This document shows positions 8,457 through 18,376 of a stretch of DNA of 64,000 nucleotides, piece after piece (position 1 is the first letter of the stretch; every line of letters begins with the position of its first letter). The notes beneath the pieces were generated by a model. That model saw only the letters and a list, made by a program, of their open reading frames with translations. It had not been told where the DNA came from and ran no database searches. The stretch is from Pseudomonas sp. RSB 5.4 (GTDB taxonomy: Bacteria > Pseudomonadota > Gammaproteobacteria > Pseudomonadales > Pseudomonadaceae). The DNA lies in the NCBI RefSeq assembly GCF_037126175.1, contig NZ_CP146986.1, positions 4,225,001-4,289,000 on the forward strand, read 5' to 3'. The translations under genes and the position numbers were made by a program.

Positions 8457-9098
8457 ATGAGCACGACCATTGCCGGCATCAAGATCCCCGACAGCGCCCT
8501 CGCCCGGGCCACCACCGAGTACATTCGCGACATTGAATCCGACCTGCTTTACCACCACTCGCGCCGGGTATTTTTGTTCGGTGCGTTGAGCGGGGAGCGC
8601 CAGCAATTGGCCTATAACCCGGAGCTGCTGTACGTCGGCGCGATGTTCCACGACCTCGGTCTGGTCGAAGGCTATCGCAGTGACGACGAGCGCTTCGAAG
8701 TGGATGGCGCCAACGCGGCCGCGGCATTTCTCAAGCCGTACGGGCTGAGCGATGACGACATCGAGCAGGTCTGGCTGTCGATTGCCCTGCACACCACACC
8801 GGGCGTGCCCAAGCATCTGCGACCGACCGTGGCGCTGGTGACGGCGGGTGTCGAGATGGATGTGCTGGGCATGGATTACGCGGCGTTCAGCAGCACCCAG
8901 CGCGAGGCGGTGGTACATGCGCATCCACGCGGGGAAGGTTTCAAGGAGTGCATCATCTGTGCGTTTGCCGACGGCTTGCGCCATCGTCCGCAGACCACGT
9001 TTGGTAACGTGAAGACCGATGTGCTGAAGGATCAGGAGCCGGGGTTCAAGCCGATGAACTTTGTTGAAGTCATCCGCCAATCTCCCTGGACTGTATAA
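8457..9098 (+). CDS. HD-domain hydrolase (cyanamide-hydratase-like)
   Basis: The 213-residue product has an HD metal-binding domain: the first His in YHHSRRVFLFG, the HD pair in GAMFHDLGLVEGY, and further ligands near IALHTTPGVPKH. The layout resembles the small HD proteins related to cyanamide hydratase (Ddi2/Ddi3 type), which hydrate or hydrolyse small nitrogen compounds; phosphohydrolase activity is the alternative. The start at 8457 (MSTTIAGIKIPD) has GAGG about eight bases upstream. A longer open frame starts at 8280 but would run through the promoter region. The GlxA-type regulator is divergent and is its likely controller. Confidence 0.75.
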   Translation: MSTTIAGIKIPDSALARATTEYIRDIESDLLYHHSRRVFLFGALSGERQQLAYNPELLYVGAMFHDLGLVEGYRSDDERFEVDGANAAAAFLKPYGLSDDDIEQVWLSIALHTTPGVPKHLRPTVALVTAGVEMDVLGMDYAAFSSTQREAVVHAHPRGEGFKECIICAFADGLRHRPQTTFGNVKTDVLKDQEPGFKPMNFVEVIRQSPWTV

Positions 9099-9121
9099 AA
9101 CCAACTGTAGGAGTGAGCCCT

Positions 9122-9231
9122 GTGATGAGGGGATTTATCCCCGATGGACTGCGTAGCAGTCCCTACTTTCAGGATCAAAAGAGGGGCCGCTTCGCAACCC
9201 ATCGGGGATAAATCCCCTCGCCACAAAAGCC
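9122..9231. repeat. Large inverted repeat, second family (GGGGATTTATCCCC type)
   Basis: A roughly 110-base imperfect palindrome. The outer arms are GAGGGGATTTATCCCCGATG and its mirror near 9201-9221, with an inner ACTGCGTAGCAGT hairpin. Near-identical units occur at 29447 and 33828. It differs from the REP units in sequence and size. Confidence 0.8.
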
Positions 9232-9286
9232 CGCTCCCACATTTGGATTTGGGTTGGCCCTGAGAATGTGGCCAACCCGATATGGC

Positions 9287-10177
9287 TTAAGCCGCTTCCG
9301 GCGCAGGCGCGCGGCGTACGTCCGGTTGCTTCCACGAATCGGCGGCGCCTTCTTCGATGGCTTGCTGGATGGCTTTCTTGCGCGCTTCTTCGGCACGGCG
9401 GCTGAAGAACCACACCAGGAACGTCACCAGCGACACCGCCAGCAGAATCAGACTGGCCACGGCGTTGATCTCAGGCTTCACGCCCAGACGCACCGCCGAG
9501 AACACTTCCATCGGCAGGGTGGTCGAACCCGGGCCAGAAACAAAGCTCGCCAGCACCAGGTCGTCCAGCGACAGGGCGAACGACATCATGCCGCCCGCTG
9601 CCAGCGACGGCGCGATCATCGGGATGGTGATCAGGAAGAACACCTTCCACGGCCGCGCCCCCAGATCCATCGCCGCTTCTTCGATCGACAGGTCCAGCTC
9701 ACGCAGACGCGCCGACACCACCACCGCCACATACGCCGCACAGAAGGTCGTGTGGGCGATCCAGATGGTGACGATGCCGCGTTCCTGCGGCCAGCCGATC
9801 ATCTGCGCCATGGCCACGAACAGCAGCAACAGCGACAGACCGGTGATCACTTCCGGCATCACCAGCGGCGCGGTGACCAGGCCACCGAACAGCGTGCGGC
9901 CCTTGAAGTGGGTGATGCGAGTCAGCACGAAAGCTGCCAGCGTACCCAGCGCCACTGCCGCCACGGCGGTGTAGCAGGCGATTTCCAGCGAGCGCACCAC
10001 CGAGCCCATCAGTTGCGTGTTGTCGAGCAGGCCGACGTACCACTTCACCGACCAGCCACCCCACACCGTCACCAGTTTCGAGGCGTTGAACGAGTAGATC
10101 ACCAGGATCAGCATCGGCGCGTAGATGAACAACAGACCCAGTACCAGCATCAGGCTGGAGAAACGGAAGTTCTTCAT
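9287..10177 (-). CDS. spuH: Polyamine ABC transporter permease SpuH (PotI type)
   Basis: This 296-residue inner-membrane permease has about six hydrophobic segments and the ATPase-docking EAA motif EEAAMDLGARPWKVFFLITI. It is the PotI-like half of the polyamine importer; SpuG is its partner. The start overlaps the spuG stop in an ATGA at 10174-10177, so translation is coupled. It ends the spu operon. The C-terminal tail is charged (RRAEEARKKAIQQAIEEGAA) and probably cytoplasmic. Confidence 0.92.
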   Translation of the reverse strand: MKNFRFSSLMLVLGLLFIYAPMLILVIYSFNASKLVTVWGGWSVKWYVGLLDNTQLMGSVVRSLEIACYTAVAAVALGTLAAFVLTRITHFKGRTLFGGLVTAPLVMPEVITGLSLLLLFVAMAQMIGWPQERGIVTIWIAHTTFCAAYVAVVVSARLRELDLSIEEAAMDLGARPWKVFFLITIPMIAPSLAAGGMMSFALSLDDLVLASFVSGPGSTTLPMEVFSAVRLGVKPEINAVASLILLAVSLVTFLVWFFSRRAEEARKKAIQQAIEEGAADSWKQPDVRRAPAPEAA

Positions 10178-11094
10178 TCTTTGCCCTCCATTTCCTTGGC
10201 CTGACTGCGGTTGAACAGGATGATCGGCACAATCAGGATCGCCAGCATCACCACCGCCAGGGCGGACGCCACCGGCCAGTCACGGTTGTTGAAGAACTCT
10301 TGCCAGAGCACTTTACCGATCATCAGGGTTTCCGGGCCGCCGAGCAGTTCCGGAATCACGAACTCACCGACCACCGGGATGAACACCAGCATGCAGCCGG
10401 CAATGATCCCGTTCTTGGACAGCGGGATGGTGATTTTCCAGAAGCTGTTGAAGGTGCTCGAACCGAGATCGGAAGCGGCTTCCAGCAGGCTGTGATCGTG
10501 CTTCACCAGGTTGGCGTACAGCGGCAGGATCATGAACGGCAGGTACGAATAAACCACGCCGATGTAAACCGCCAGGTTGGTGTTGAGGATCTGCAGCGGC
10601 TCATCGATCCAGCCCATGCTCATCAGGAAACCGTTGAGCAGGCCGTTGTTGCTGAGGATGCCCATCCACGCGTAAACGCGGATCAGGATCGCGGTCCAGG
10701 TTGGCATCATGATCAGCAGCACCAGCACCGTCTGCAGCTCTTTACGGGCGCTGGCGATGGCGTAGGCCATCGGGTAACCGATCAGCAGGCACAGCAGCGT
10801 GCTGAAGAACGCCATCTTCAGCGAGCCGAGGTAGGCGGCGATGTACAACTCGTCGTCGCCGAGCATCGCGTAGTTGCCAAGGTTCAGCAGCAGTTGCAGC
10901 TTCTGCTCGGCGAAGGTGTAGATCTCGGTGTACGGCGGGATGGCCACGTCGGCTTCAGCGAAGCTGATCTTCAGGACGATGAAGAACGGCAGCATGAAGA
11001 ACAGGAACAGCCAGATGAACGGAACCCCGATGACCAGTTGCCGACCATTGGGAATTATTCGGTTGAGCCGTCGTTTGAACTTGCGCATGTTCAT
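10174..11094 (-). CDS. spuG: Polyamine ABC transporter permease SpuG (PotH type)
   Basis: The 306-residue permease has an N-terminal membrane segment (VIGVPFIWLFLFFMLPFFIV), further helices, and the EAA motif LLEAASDLGSSTFNSFWKIT. It pairs with SpuH to form the polyamine channel. The start at 11094 (MNMRKFKRRL) is chosen because it makes an ATGA overlap with the spuF stop at 11091; an upstream in-frame codon would extend deep into spuF. Another Met lies two codons downstream. Confidence 0.92.
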   Translation of the reverse strand: MNMRKFKRRLNRIIPNGRQLVIGVPFIWLFLFFMLPFFIVLKISFAEADVAIPPYTEIYTFAEQKLQLLLNLGNYAMLGDDELYIAAYLGSLKMAFFSTLLCLLIGYPMAYAIASARKELQTVLVLLIMMPTWTAILIRVYAWMGILSNNGLLNGFLMSMGWIDEPLQILNTNLAVYIGVVYSYLPFMILPLYANLVKHDHSLLEAASDLGSSTFNSFWKITIPLSKNGIIAGCMLVFIPVVGEFVIPELLGGPETLMIGKVLWQEFFNNRDWPVASALAVVMLAILIVPIILFNRSQAKEMEGKE

Positions 11095-12233
11095 GAGCGG
11101 AGTACCACGCCGCTGTCGTCTTCCCACCACACGTAAACCTGATCGCCCCAGGTCGGACGCGCGCCGCGACGTTCGGCGTTGGCAACGAACGACTGCACCA
11201 GTTTGCCGCTCGGCAATTCGACGTAGAACACCGAGTGACCGCCGAGGTAGGCGATGTCATGCACCTTGCCGCTCGACCAGTTGTATTCGCAGGTCGGCAT
11301 TTCAGCGGTGACCAGCAGCTTCTCCGGACGAATCGCGTAGGTCACGGACTTGTCTTGCACCGAGGTGCTGATGCCGTGGCCGACATAGATCTGCCGGTCG
11401 AGGTCCTTGCAGGTGATGGTCGCGTGGCCTTCGGCGTCGTCGATCACTTCGCCTTCGAAGATGTTCACGTTGCCGATGAATTCGCAGACCAGACGGCTGG
11501 TCGGGGTTTCGTAGATGTCGATCGGGCTGCCGATCTGGGCGATCCAGCCCAGGTGCATGATCGCGATGCGCTCGGCCATGGTCATGGCCTCTTCCTGGTC
11601 GTGGGTCACCATCACGCAGGTCACGCCCACACGCTCGATGATTTCCACCAGCTCCAGCTGCATCTGCGAACGCAGTTTCTTGTCCAGTGCGCCCATCGGC
11701 TCGTCGAGCAGCAGCAGCTTCGGCCGCTTGGCCAGGGAGCGTGCCAGGGCCACACGCTGACGCTGACCGCCGGACAGTTGATGCGGCTTGCGCTTGGCGT
11801 ACTGGCTCATCTGCACCAGTTTGAGCATTTCGGCCACACGGGCGTCGATCTCGGCGTTGGGGATCTTGTCCTGCTTGAGGCCGAAGGCGATGTTCTGCGC
11901 CACGGTCATGTGCGGGAACAAGGCGTACGACTGGAACATCATGTTGATCGGTCGCTCGTACGGCGGCATGTCGGTGATGTCGACGCCGTCGAGGAAAATG
12001 CGCCCCTCCGTGGGCCGTTCGAACCCTGCCAGCATCCGCAGCAGAGTGGATTTGCCCGATCCCGAACCGCCGAGCAGGGCGAAGATCTCACCCTTCTTGA
12101 TTTCCAGGGACACATCGTCCACGGCAATCGTCTCGTCGAACTTCTTCGTGACCCGGTCGATTTTGACCAACACCTGCTTAGGTGTCTGGTCGCCCTCGAG
12201 GGCTTTCTTATAGGCGCCGGAGGCAACTGCCAT
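11091..12233 (-). CDS. spuF: Polyamine ABC transporter ATPase SpuF (PotA type)
   Basis: The 380-residue ATPase carries Walker A (GGSGSGKST), the signature LSGGQRQRVALARSL, Walker B (LLLLDEPMGALD) and a switch His (VMVTHDQEEAM). A C-terminal regulatory TOBE-like domain follows (AIRPEKLLV onward). It drives polyamine import through SpuGH, with SpuD and SpuE as binding proteins. It lies 67 bases downstream of spuE and overlaps spuG by four bases. Confidence 0.93.
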   Translation of the reverse strand: MAVASGAYKKALEGDQTPKQVLVKIDRVTKKFDETIAVDDVSLEIKKGEIFALLGGSGSGKSTLLRMLAGFERPTEGRIFLDGVDITDMPPYERPINMMFQSYALFPHMTVAQNIAFGLKQDKIPNAEIDARVAEMLKLVQMSQYAKRKPHQLSGGQRQRVALARSLAKRPKLLLLDEPMGALDKKLRSQMQLELVEIIERVGVTCVMVTHDQEEAMTMAERIAIMHLGWIAQIGSPIDIYETPTSRLVCEFIGNVNIFEGEVIDDAEGHATITCKDLDRQIYVGHGISTSVQDKSVTYAIRPEKLLVTAEMPTCEYNWSSGKVHDIAYLGGHSVFYVELPSGKLVQSFVANAERRGARPTWGDQVYVWWEDDSGVVLRS

Positions 12234-12300
12234 TTACGAAACTCCCAGAAAAAAACAGTGCAGTTCGCCCAACGCGGACGAACCCAGGATAGTTTGTGCC

Positions 12301-13545
<1,245 letters not shown>

Positions 13546-13585
13546 TCACGGCGACGACGGCCAGCGGTTGTTGCCTCAAACCGGT

Positions 13586-14695
13586 TTATTTACCGGATTT
13601 GATCTTGGTCCAGCTGCGGGTCAGTTCACGCTGGGTAGCGGCCGGCAAGTCGGCGATCGCATACAGCTTGGCCTGCACATCGGCCGGTGGGTAGATGCCT
13701 GGATCGGAGGTGATGTCCTTGTTCACGTACTGAGTCGCTTCGGCGTTACCGTTAGGGAAGCGCACAGCGTTAGTGATCTCGGCCATCACTTTCGGTTGCA
13801 GCAGGTAGTTCATGAACTTGTACGCACCGTCGATGTTTTCCGCATCTTTCGGAATCGCGACCATGTCATAGAAGCTGCCGGCGCCTTCCTTCGGAATGGC
13901 GTAGCTGACTTTGACCTTGTCACCGGCCTCGGCGGCACGGGACTTGGCCTGCTGCACGTCACCCGAGTAGCCGACCGCTACGCAGATGTTGCCGTTGGCC
14001 AGGTCCGAGATGTACTTGGAGGAGTGGAAGTAGGTGATCGAAGGACGAATCTTGAGGAACAGGTCCTCGGCTTTCTTGATGTCCTCTTTCTTCTGGCTGT
14101 CGGTTGGCAGGCCCAGGTAGTGCAGCGCGACCGGAAGCATTTCGGTCGGCGAATCGAGGAAGCTCACACCGCAGCCCTTGAGCTTGGCGATGTTCTCTGG
14201 CTTGAGCAGCGTGTCCCAGGAGTCGATGGTGTCGACGCCCAGCGCAGCCTTGACCTTCTCCGGGTTGTAACCGATGCCGATCGAGCCCCACATGTACGGG
14301 AAGGCGTGCTTGTTATCCGGGTCGCTGACCGAAACGGCCTTGAGCAGCGACTTGTTCAGGTTGCCGTAGTTGGACAGCTTGGACTTGTCCAGCTCCTGAT
14401 AGACGCCGGCCTTGATCTGCTTGGCGAGGAAGTTGTTCGACGGCACAACCACGTCGTAACCGGACTTGCCCGCCAGCAGTTTGGCTTCCAGGGTTTCGTT
14501 GCTGTCGAATACGTCGTAGACGACCTTGATCCCGGACTCTTTCTCGAAGTTGGCGATGGTGTCAGGAGCGATGTAGTCGGACCAGTTGTAGACGTGCAAC
14601 ACCTTGTCGTCCGCGTGGACCGCACCCGCCATCATGCCCGCAACGGACAAAGCGAGAAGAGTCTTGCCAGCAAGCTTTTTACCTAATGCCTTCAT
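13586..14695 (-). CDS. spuD: Polyamine-binding protein SpuD (putrescine-type)
   Basis: The 369-residue periplasmic binding protein has a signal peptide ([16 protein letters not shown]) and the opening [20 protein letters not shown]. It continues with the aspartate- and aromatic-rich pocket segments typical of PotF-like proteins. It is a paralogue of spuE, its downstream neighbour (about 187 bases away). By operon order it is SpuD, which prefers putrescine in P. aeruginosa. The gap before spuE is long enough to contain an mRNA-processing or promoter site, but none could be assigned. Confidence 0.92.
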   Translation of the reverse strand: MKALGKKLAGKTLLALSVAGMMAGAVHADDKVLHVYNWSDYIAPDTIANFEKESGIKVVYDVFDSNETLEAKLLAGKSGYDVVVPSNNFLAKQIKAGVYQELDKSKLSNYGNLNKSLLKAVSVSDPDNKHAFPYMWGSIGIGYNPEKVKAALGVDTIDSWDTLLKPENIAKLKGCGVSFLDSPTEMLPVALHYLGLPTDSQKKEDIKKAEDLFLKIRPSITYFHSSKYISDLANGNICVAVGYSGDVQQAKSRAAEAGDKVKVSYAIPKEGAGSFYDMVAIPKDAENIDGAYKFMNYLLQPKVMAEITNAVRFPNGNAEATQYVNKDITSDPGIYPPADVQAKLYAIADLPAATQRELTRSWTKIKSGK

Positions 14696-14866
14696 GCGTC
14701 ATGCTCCAAATTTTTCTTTTTTGAACCACTTTGTTCAGCGGCCGAACCCCGACAACTGGAACTGCGGCTAGTCTGGCAAGATCGGAGGCGGTCTTTCAAG
14801 AAAAGGCCAACCTTTCTGACACCTTCGAGCGAGAGCGCCGCAGCTCCCCCGCTCGAAGCCTAGCAC

Positions 14867-16231
14867 TTAGGCCTGCAACGCACTGAGGGTCAGGTCCAGG
14901 CACTTGCGCGCCTTGGTCACCAGCTCATCGATCTCCGCCTTGCTGATCACCAGCGGCGGCGCAATGATCATGGTGTCGCCCACGGCGCGCATGATCAGGC
15001 CGTTATCGAAGCAGAACTGCCGGCAGATCATGCCCACGCCCTTGCCTTCGTAACGTTTGCGAGTGGCCTTGTCCTGCACCAGCTCGATCGCCCCCAGCAG
15101 CCCCACCCCGCGTACTTCACCCACCAAAGGGTGATCGTTGAGTTCGCGCAGACGTTTCTGCAAATACGGTGCCGTTTCGTTGTGCGCGTTCTCGATAATT
15201 TTCTCGTCGCGCAGAATCCGGATGTTTTCCAGCCCCACCGCCGCCGCCACCGGGTGCCCGGAGTAGGTGAAACCGTGGTTGAAATCGCCGCCTTCGTTGA
15301 GCACCTTCACCACTTCGTCACGCACGATCAGGCCACCCATCGGGATGTAGCCGGACGTCAGGCCTTTGGCGATGGTCATCATGTCGGGTTTCAGGTCATA
15401 GAAATCCGAACCGAACCACTGACCGGTACGGCCGAAACCGCAGATCACCTCGTCGGCGACGAAGAGGATGTCGTACTTGGCGAGGATTTCCTTGATGCGC
15501 GGCCAGTAGGTGTCTGGCGGAATGATCACGCCACCGGCGCCCTGGATCGGCTCGGCAATAAAGGCACCGACGTTGTCCACGCCGACTTCGAGAATTTTCT
15601 CTTCCAGTTGATTGGCCGCCCAGATGCCGAATTCTTCCGGCGACATGTCGCCGCCCTCGGCGAACCAGTACGGCTGCGCAATGTGGACGATGCCCGGGAT
15701 CGGCAAATCGCCCTGCTCGTGCATATACGTCATGCCACCGAGGCTCGCACCCGCCACGGTCGAACCGTGGTAACCGTTCTTGCGGCTGATGATGACTTTC
15801 TTGTTCGGCTGGCCCTTGATCGCCCAGTAGTGGCGAACCATGCGCAGCATGGTGTCGTTGCCTTCGGAGCCGGAACCAGTGAAGAACACGTGATTCATGC
15901 CTTCCGGCGCCACGTCGGCGATGGCCTTGGCCAGTTCCAGTGCCGGCGGGTGCGCGGTCTGGAAGAACAGGTTGTAGTAAGGCAGTTCGCGCATTTGTTT
16001 AGCGGCCGCGTCGGCCAGTTCATCGCGGCCATAACCGATCGCCACGCACCACAGACCCGCCATGCCATCGAGGATCTTGTTGCCCTCGCTGTCCCACAGG
16101 TACACGCCCTTGGCGTTGGTGATGATCCGTGGACCCTTCTCTTTCAGCTGTTTGAAGTCGCTGAACGGGGCCAGGTGGTGATCGCTGCTCAGGGCTTGCC
16201 ACTCACGGGTTTGCGGGTTGTTGCTGGTCAT
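14867..16231 (-). CDS. spuC: Polyamine:pyruvate aminotransferase SpuC
   Basis: This 454-residue class III PLP aminotransferase transfers the amino group of putrescine (and related polyamines) to pyruvate. The PLP lysine is Lys289 in TIAKGLTSGYIPMGG. Other family marks are FTGSGSEGNDTMLRMVRHYW, KNGYHGSTVAGASLGG and FVADEVICGFGRTG. It lies between spuD and spuB in the operon. With SpuB it gives two routes for polyamine breakdown, direct transamination and gamma-glutamylation. Confidence 0.95.
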   Translation of the reverse strand: MTSNNPQTREWQALSSDHHLAPFSDFKQLKEKGPRIITNAKGVYLWDSEGNKILDGMAGLWCVAIGYGRDELADAAAKQMRELPYYNLFFQTAHPPALELAKAIADVAPEGMNHVFFTGSGSEGNDTMLRMVRHYWAIKGQPNKKVIISRKNGYHGSTVAGASLGGMTYMHEQGDLPIPGIVHIAQPYWFAEGGDMSPEEFGIWAANQLEEKILEVGVDNVGAFIAEPIQGAGGVIIPPDTYWPRIKEILAKYDILFVADEVICGFGRTGQWFGSDFYDLKPDMMTIAKGLTSGYIPMGGLIVRDEVVKVLNEGGDFNHGFTYSGHPVAAAVGLENIRILRDEKIIENAHNETAPYLQKRLRELNDHPLVGEVRGVGLLGAIELVQDKATRKRYEGKGVGMICRQFCFDNGLIMRAVGDTMIIAPPLVISKAEIDELVTKARKCLDLTLSALQA

Positions 16232-16287
16232 GCCAATTCTCCTTGTTATCGGTGAAGGCGCGGCGGCTGGCCACCGCGCCCGGCGTA

Positions 16288-17646
16288 TCAGACGGCGAAG
16301 AGCAGGTATTCACGCTCCCAGGAACTGATCACGCGCTTGAAGTTTTCATGCTCGGCCCGCTTGACCGCGACGTAGCCGGTGATGAAGGTCTTGCCCAGGT
16401 ATTTCTCGATGGTCGCGCTGTTTTCCATACGCTCCAGCGCGTCCTCGATGGTCAGCGGCAGGCGCAGGTTGCGGCGTTCATAGCCACGGCCGACGACTGG
16501 CGCGCTCGGGTTCAGCCCCTCGACCATGCCGATGTAACCGCAGAGCAGGCTCGCGGCAATCGCCAGGTACGGGTTGGCGTCGGCGCCCGGCAGGCGGTTT
16601 TCCACGCGACGGTTCTGTGGGCCGGCATCCGGTACGCGCAGGCCCACGGTGCGGTTCTCTTCGCCCCATTCGACGTTCACCGGCGCCGAGGTGTCCGGCA
16701 GGAAGCGGCGGAACGAGTTGACGTTCGGCGCGAACAGCGGCAGTAATTCAGGGATCAGTTTCTGCAAGCCACCGATGTGGTGCAGGAACAGCTGGCTCAT
16801 GGTCCCGTCTTCATTGGAGAACACGTTCTTGCCGGTCTCGATGTCGATGATGCTCTGGTGCAAGTGCATCGCACTGCCCGGCTCACCGGTCATCGGCTTG
16901 GCCATGAAGGTCGCGGCCACGTCGTGCTTGAGCGCGGCTTCGCGCATGGTGCGCTTGAACACCAGGATCTGGTCGGCCAGGGACAGCGCGTCGCCGTGAC
17001 GGAAGTTGATTTCCATCTGCGCCGTGCCGTCTTCGTGGATCAGCGTGTCGAGGTCCAGCTCCTGCAGTTCGCACCAGTCGTAGACGTCTTCGAACAGCGG
17101 GTCGAATTCGTTCGCCGCTTCGATGGAGAACGACTGACGGCCGATTTCCGGACGCCCGGAGCGGCCGATTGGCGGCTGCAACGGATAGTCGGGGTCATCA
17201 CTGCGTTTGGTCAGGTAGAACTCCATCTCCGGCGCCACGATCGGCTGCCAGCCCTTGTCGGAATAGAGCTTCAGGACTTTCTTGAGGACGTTGCGCGGCG
17301 ACAGCTCGATCGGGTTGCCTTGCTTGTCGTAGGTGTCGTGGATCACTTGGGCGGTGGGTTCGATGGCCCAAGGCACCAGGTACACGGCGTTCTGGTCGGG
17401 GCGGCAGATCATGTCGATGTCGGCCGGGTCGAGCAGTTCGTAATAGATGTCGTCTTCGACATAGTCGCCGGTTACGGTCTGCAACAGAACGCTTTCCGGC
17501 AGGCGCATGCCCTTCTCGGCGATGAACTTGTTGGTCGGCGAGATCTTGCCCCGGGTGATACCGGTCAAGTCGCCGATCATGCATTCGACTTCTGTGATCT
17601 TGTGGTCTTTCAACCAATCGGTGAGCTGGTCGAGGTTGTTACTCAT
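16288..17646 (-). CDS. spuB: Gamma-glutamylpolyamine synthetase SpuB
   Basis: The 452-residue protein belongs to the glutamine-synthetase superfamily, PuuA/SpuB branch, which ligates glutamate to a polyamine using ATP. Conserved segments are ECMIGDLTGITRGK (N-terminal beta-grasp), VAPEMEFYLTK (metal ligands), GTAQMEINFRHGD, TFMAKPMTGEPGSAMHLHQS and ENRLPGADANPYLAIAASL. It is shorter than housekeeping GlnA and lacks the adenylylation-site tail. In the operon it lies directly downstream of the spuA remnant, whose promoter it probably uses. Confidence 0.93.
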   Translation of the reverse strand: MSNNLDQLTDWLKDHKITEVECMIGDLTGITRGKISPTNKFIAEKGMRLPESVLLQTVTGDYVEDDIYYELLDPADIDMICRPDQNAVYLVPWAIEPTAQVIHDTYDKQGNPIELSPRNVLKKVLKLYSDKGWQPIVAPEMEFYLTKRSDDPDYPLQPPIGRSGRPEIGRQSFSIEAANEFDPLFEDVYDWCELQELDLDTLIHEDGTAQMEINFRHGDALSLADQILVFKRTMREAALKHDVAATFMAKPMTGEPGSAMHLHQSIIDIETGKNVFSNEDGTMSQLFLHHIGGLQKLIPELLPLFAPNVNSFRRFLPDTSAPVNVEWGEENRTVGLRVPDAGPQNRRVENRLPGADANPYLAIAASLLCGYIGMVEGLNPSAPVVGRGYERRNLRLPLTIEDALERMENSATIEKYLGKTFITGYVAVKRAEHENFKRVISSWEREYLLFAV

Positions 17647-17741
17647 AAATGCCTCTGGGCTGAGTCTCCTGACATCGTGTCAGGCAAAGTTTGACGCCGT
17701 GGCGTCGCGTTAAAGGGGGCTTGCTTGCGCGCAGTGCCGGC

Positions 17742-18098
17742 TTACGCCTGGCACCGCGCATAGACAATGAAAGAGGAGCTTACCTGCCCTTTACGCTGGC
17801 GTTGCATTTCCTGTGCACATTCAAGGCGTGCAGAATCGTGAGCACGGCTCGGGGAGCGGCACAGGCTTTGGGACTCAAAGAGATCTATATTGAAAGGAAA
17901 CGCCATAAACAGGATGCTGTCCCGTGCGTCCAGAATATCGGACGTTGCCGTTTGGCCTGATGCCGACGAGAACCTCGTCGACCCGCCGCGAGCCATGCTG
18001 GCTGCGATACGGACGGATTTGTCGCCACTGATGTGATGAGCATACAGACCGGACTGTTGCGAGCAGTCGGTGATGCCGATTAACGGCAGGCGAGACAT
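17742..18098 (-). pseudogene. spuA: spuA remnant (N-terminal part of gamma-glutamyl-GABA hydrolase)
   Basis: The reading frame opens MSRLPLIGITDCSQQSGLYA and continues HHISGDKSVRIAAS. Later it has TSDILDARDSILFMAFPFNI. These match the N-terminus of SpuA/PuuD glutamine-amidotransferase-type hydrolases, where the second block normally reads like SDILDALDGILFTGSPSNIE. Recognisable similarity fades after about residue 95. A full-length SpuA is about 250 residues and carries a catalytic Cys near the middle; no such nucleophile elbow is present. The position between spuB and divergent spuI is exactly where spuA belongs. I read it as a decayed, truncated gene that keeps the operon's leader and promoter. 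Confidence 0.8.
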
Positions 18099-18376
18099 GA
18101 AGCACCCCGGTATTATTGCTGTTATGGGTTTGGTCGGAGCTTAGCCTTGTTCATTTTTTTACACAACTCCCCCGTAAAAAATACAACACGGCCTGCTCAA
18201 GCCTGCGGGTGCCACGTGTTTCAAGGACAAAAAACCGCCCCAAAGTGCCCCATAAATGCCCTTGCAGCGCTTTTTTAGGGCAAAAAAGGCCTCGCTTGAC
18301 TTCGGCAGGCCGTTCGGGTTGACTGAAACCAGAAAAGATCAATGATTGATATTTTTAACAACAAAGGTGTTGCATC
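18099..18376. promoter_or_regulatory. Divergent promoter region spuA remnant / spuI
   Basis: These 278 bases separate the spuA remnant (minus) and spuI (plus). The spuI side contains AT-rich DNA (GATTGATATTTTTAACAACA) just before AAAGGTGTTGCATC and the start codon. The polyamine operon promoter should lie on the other side, reading toward spuBCDEFGH. No operator was identified. Confidence 0.5.
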
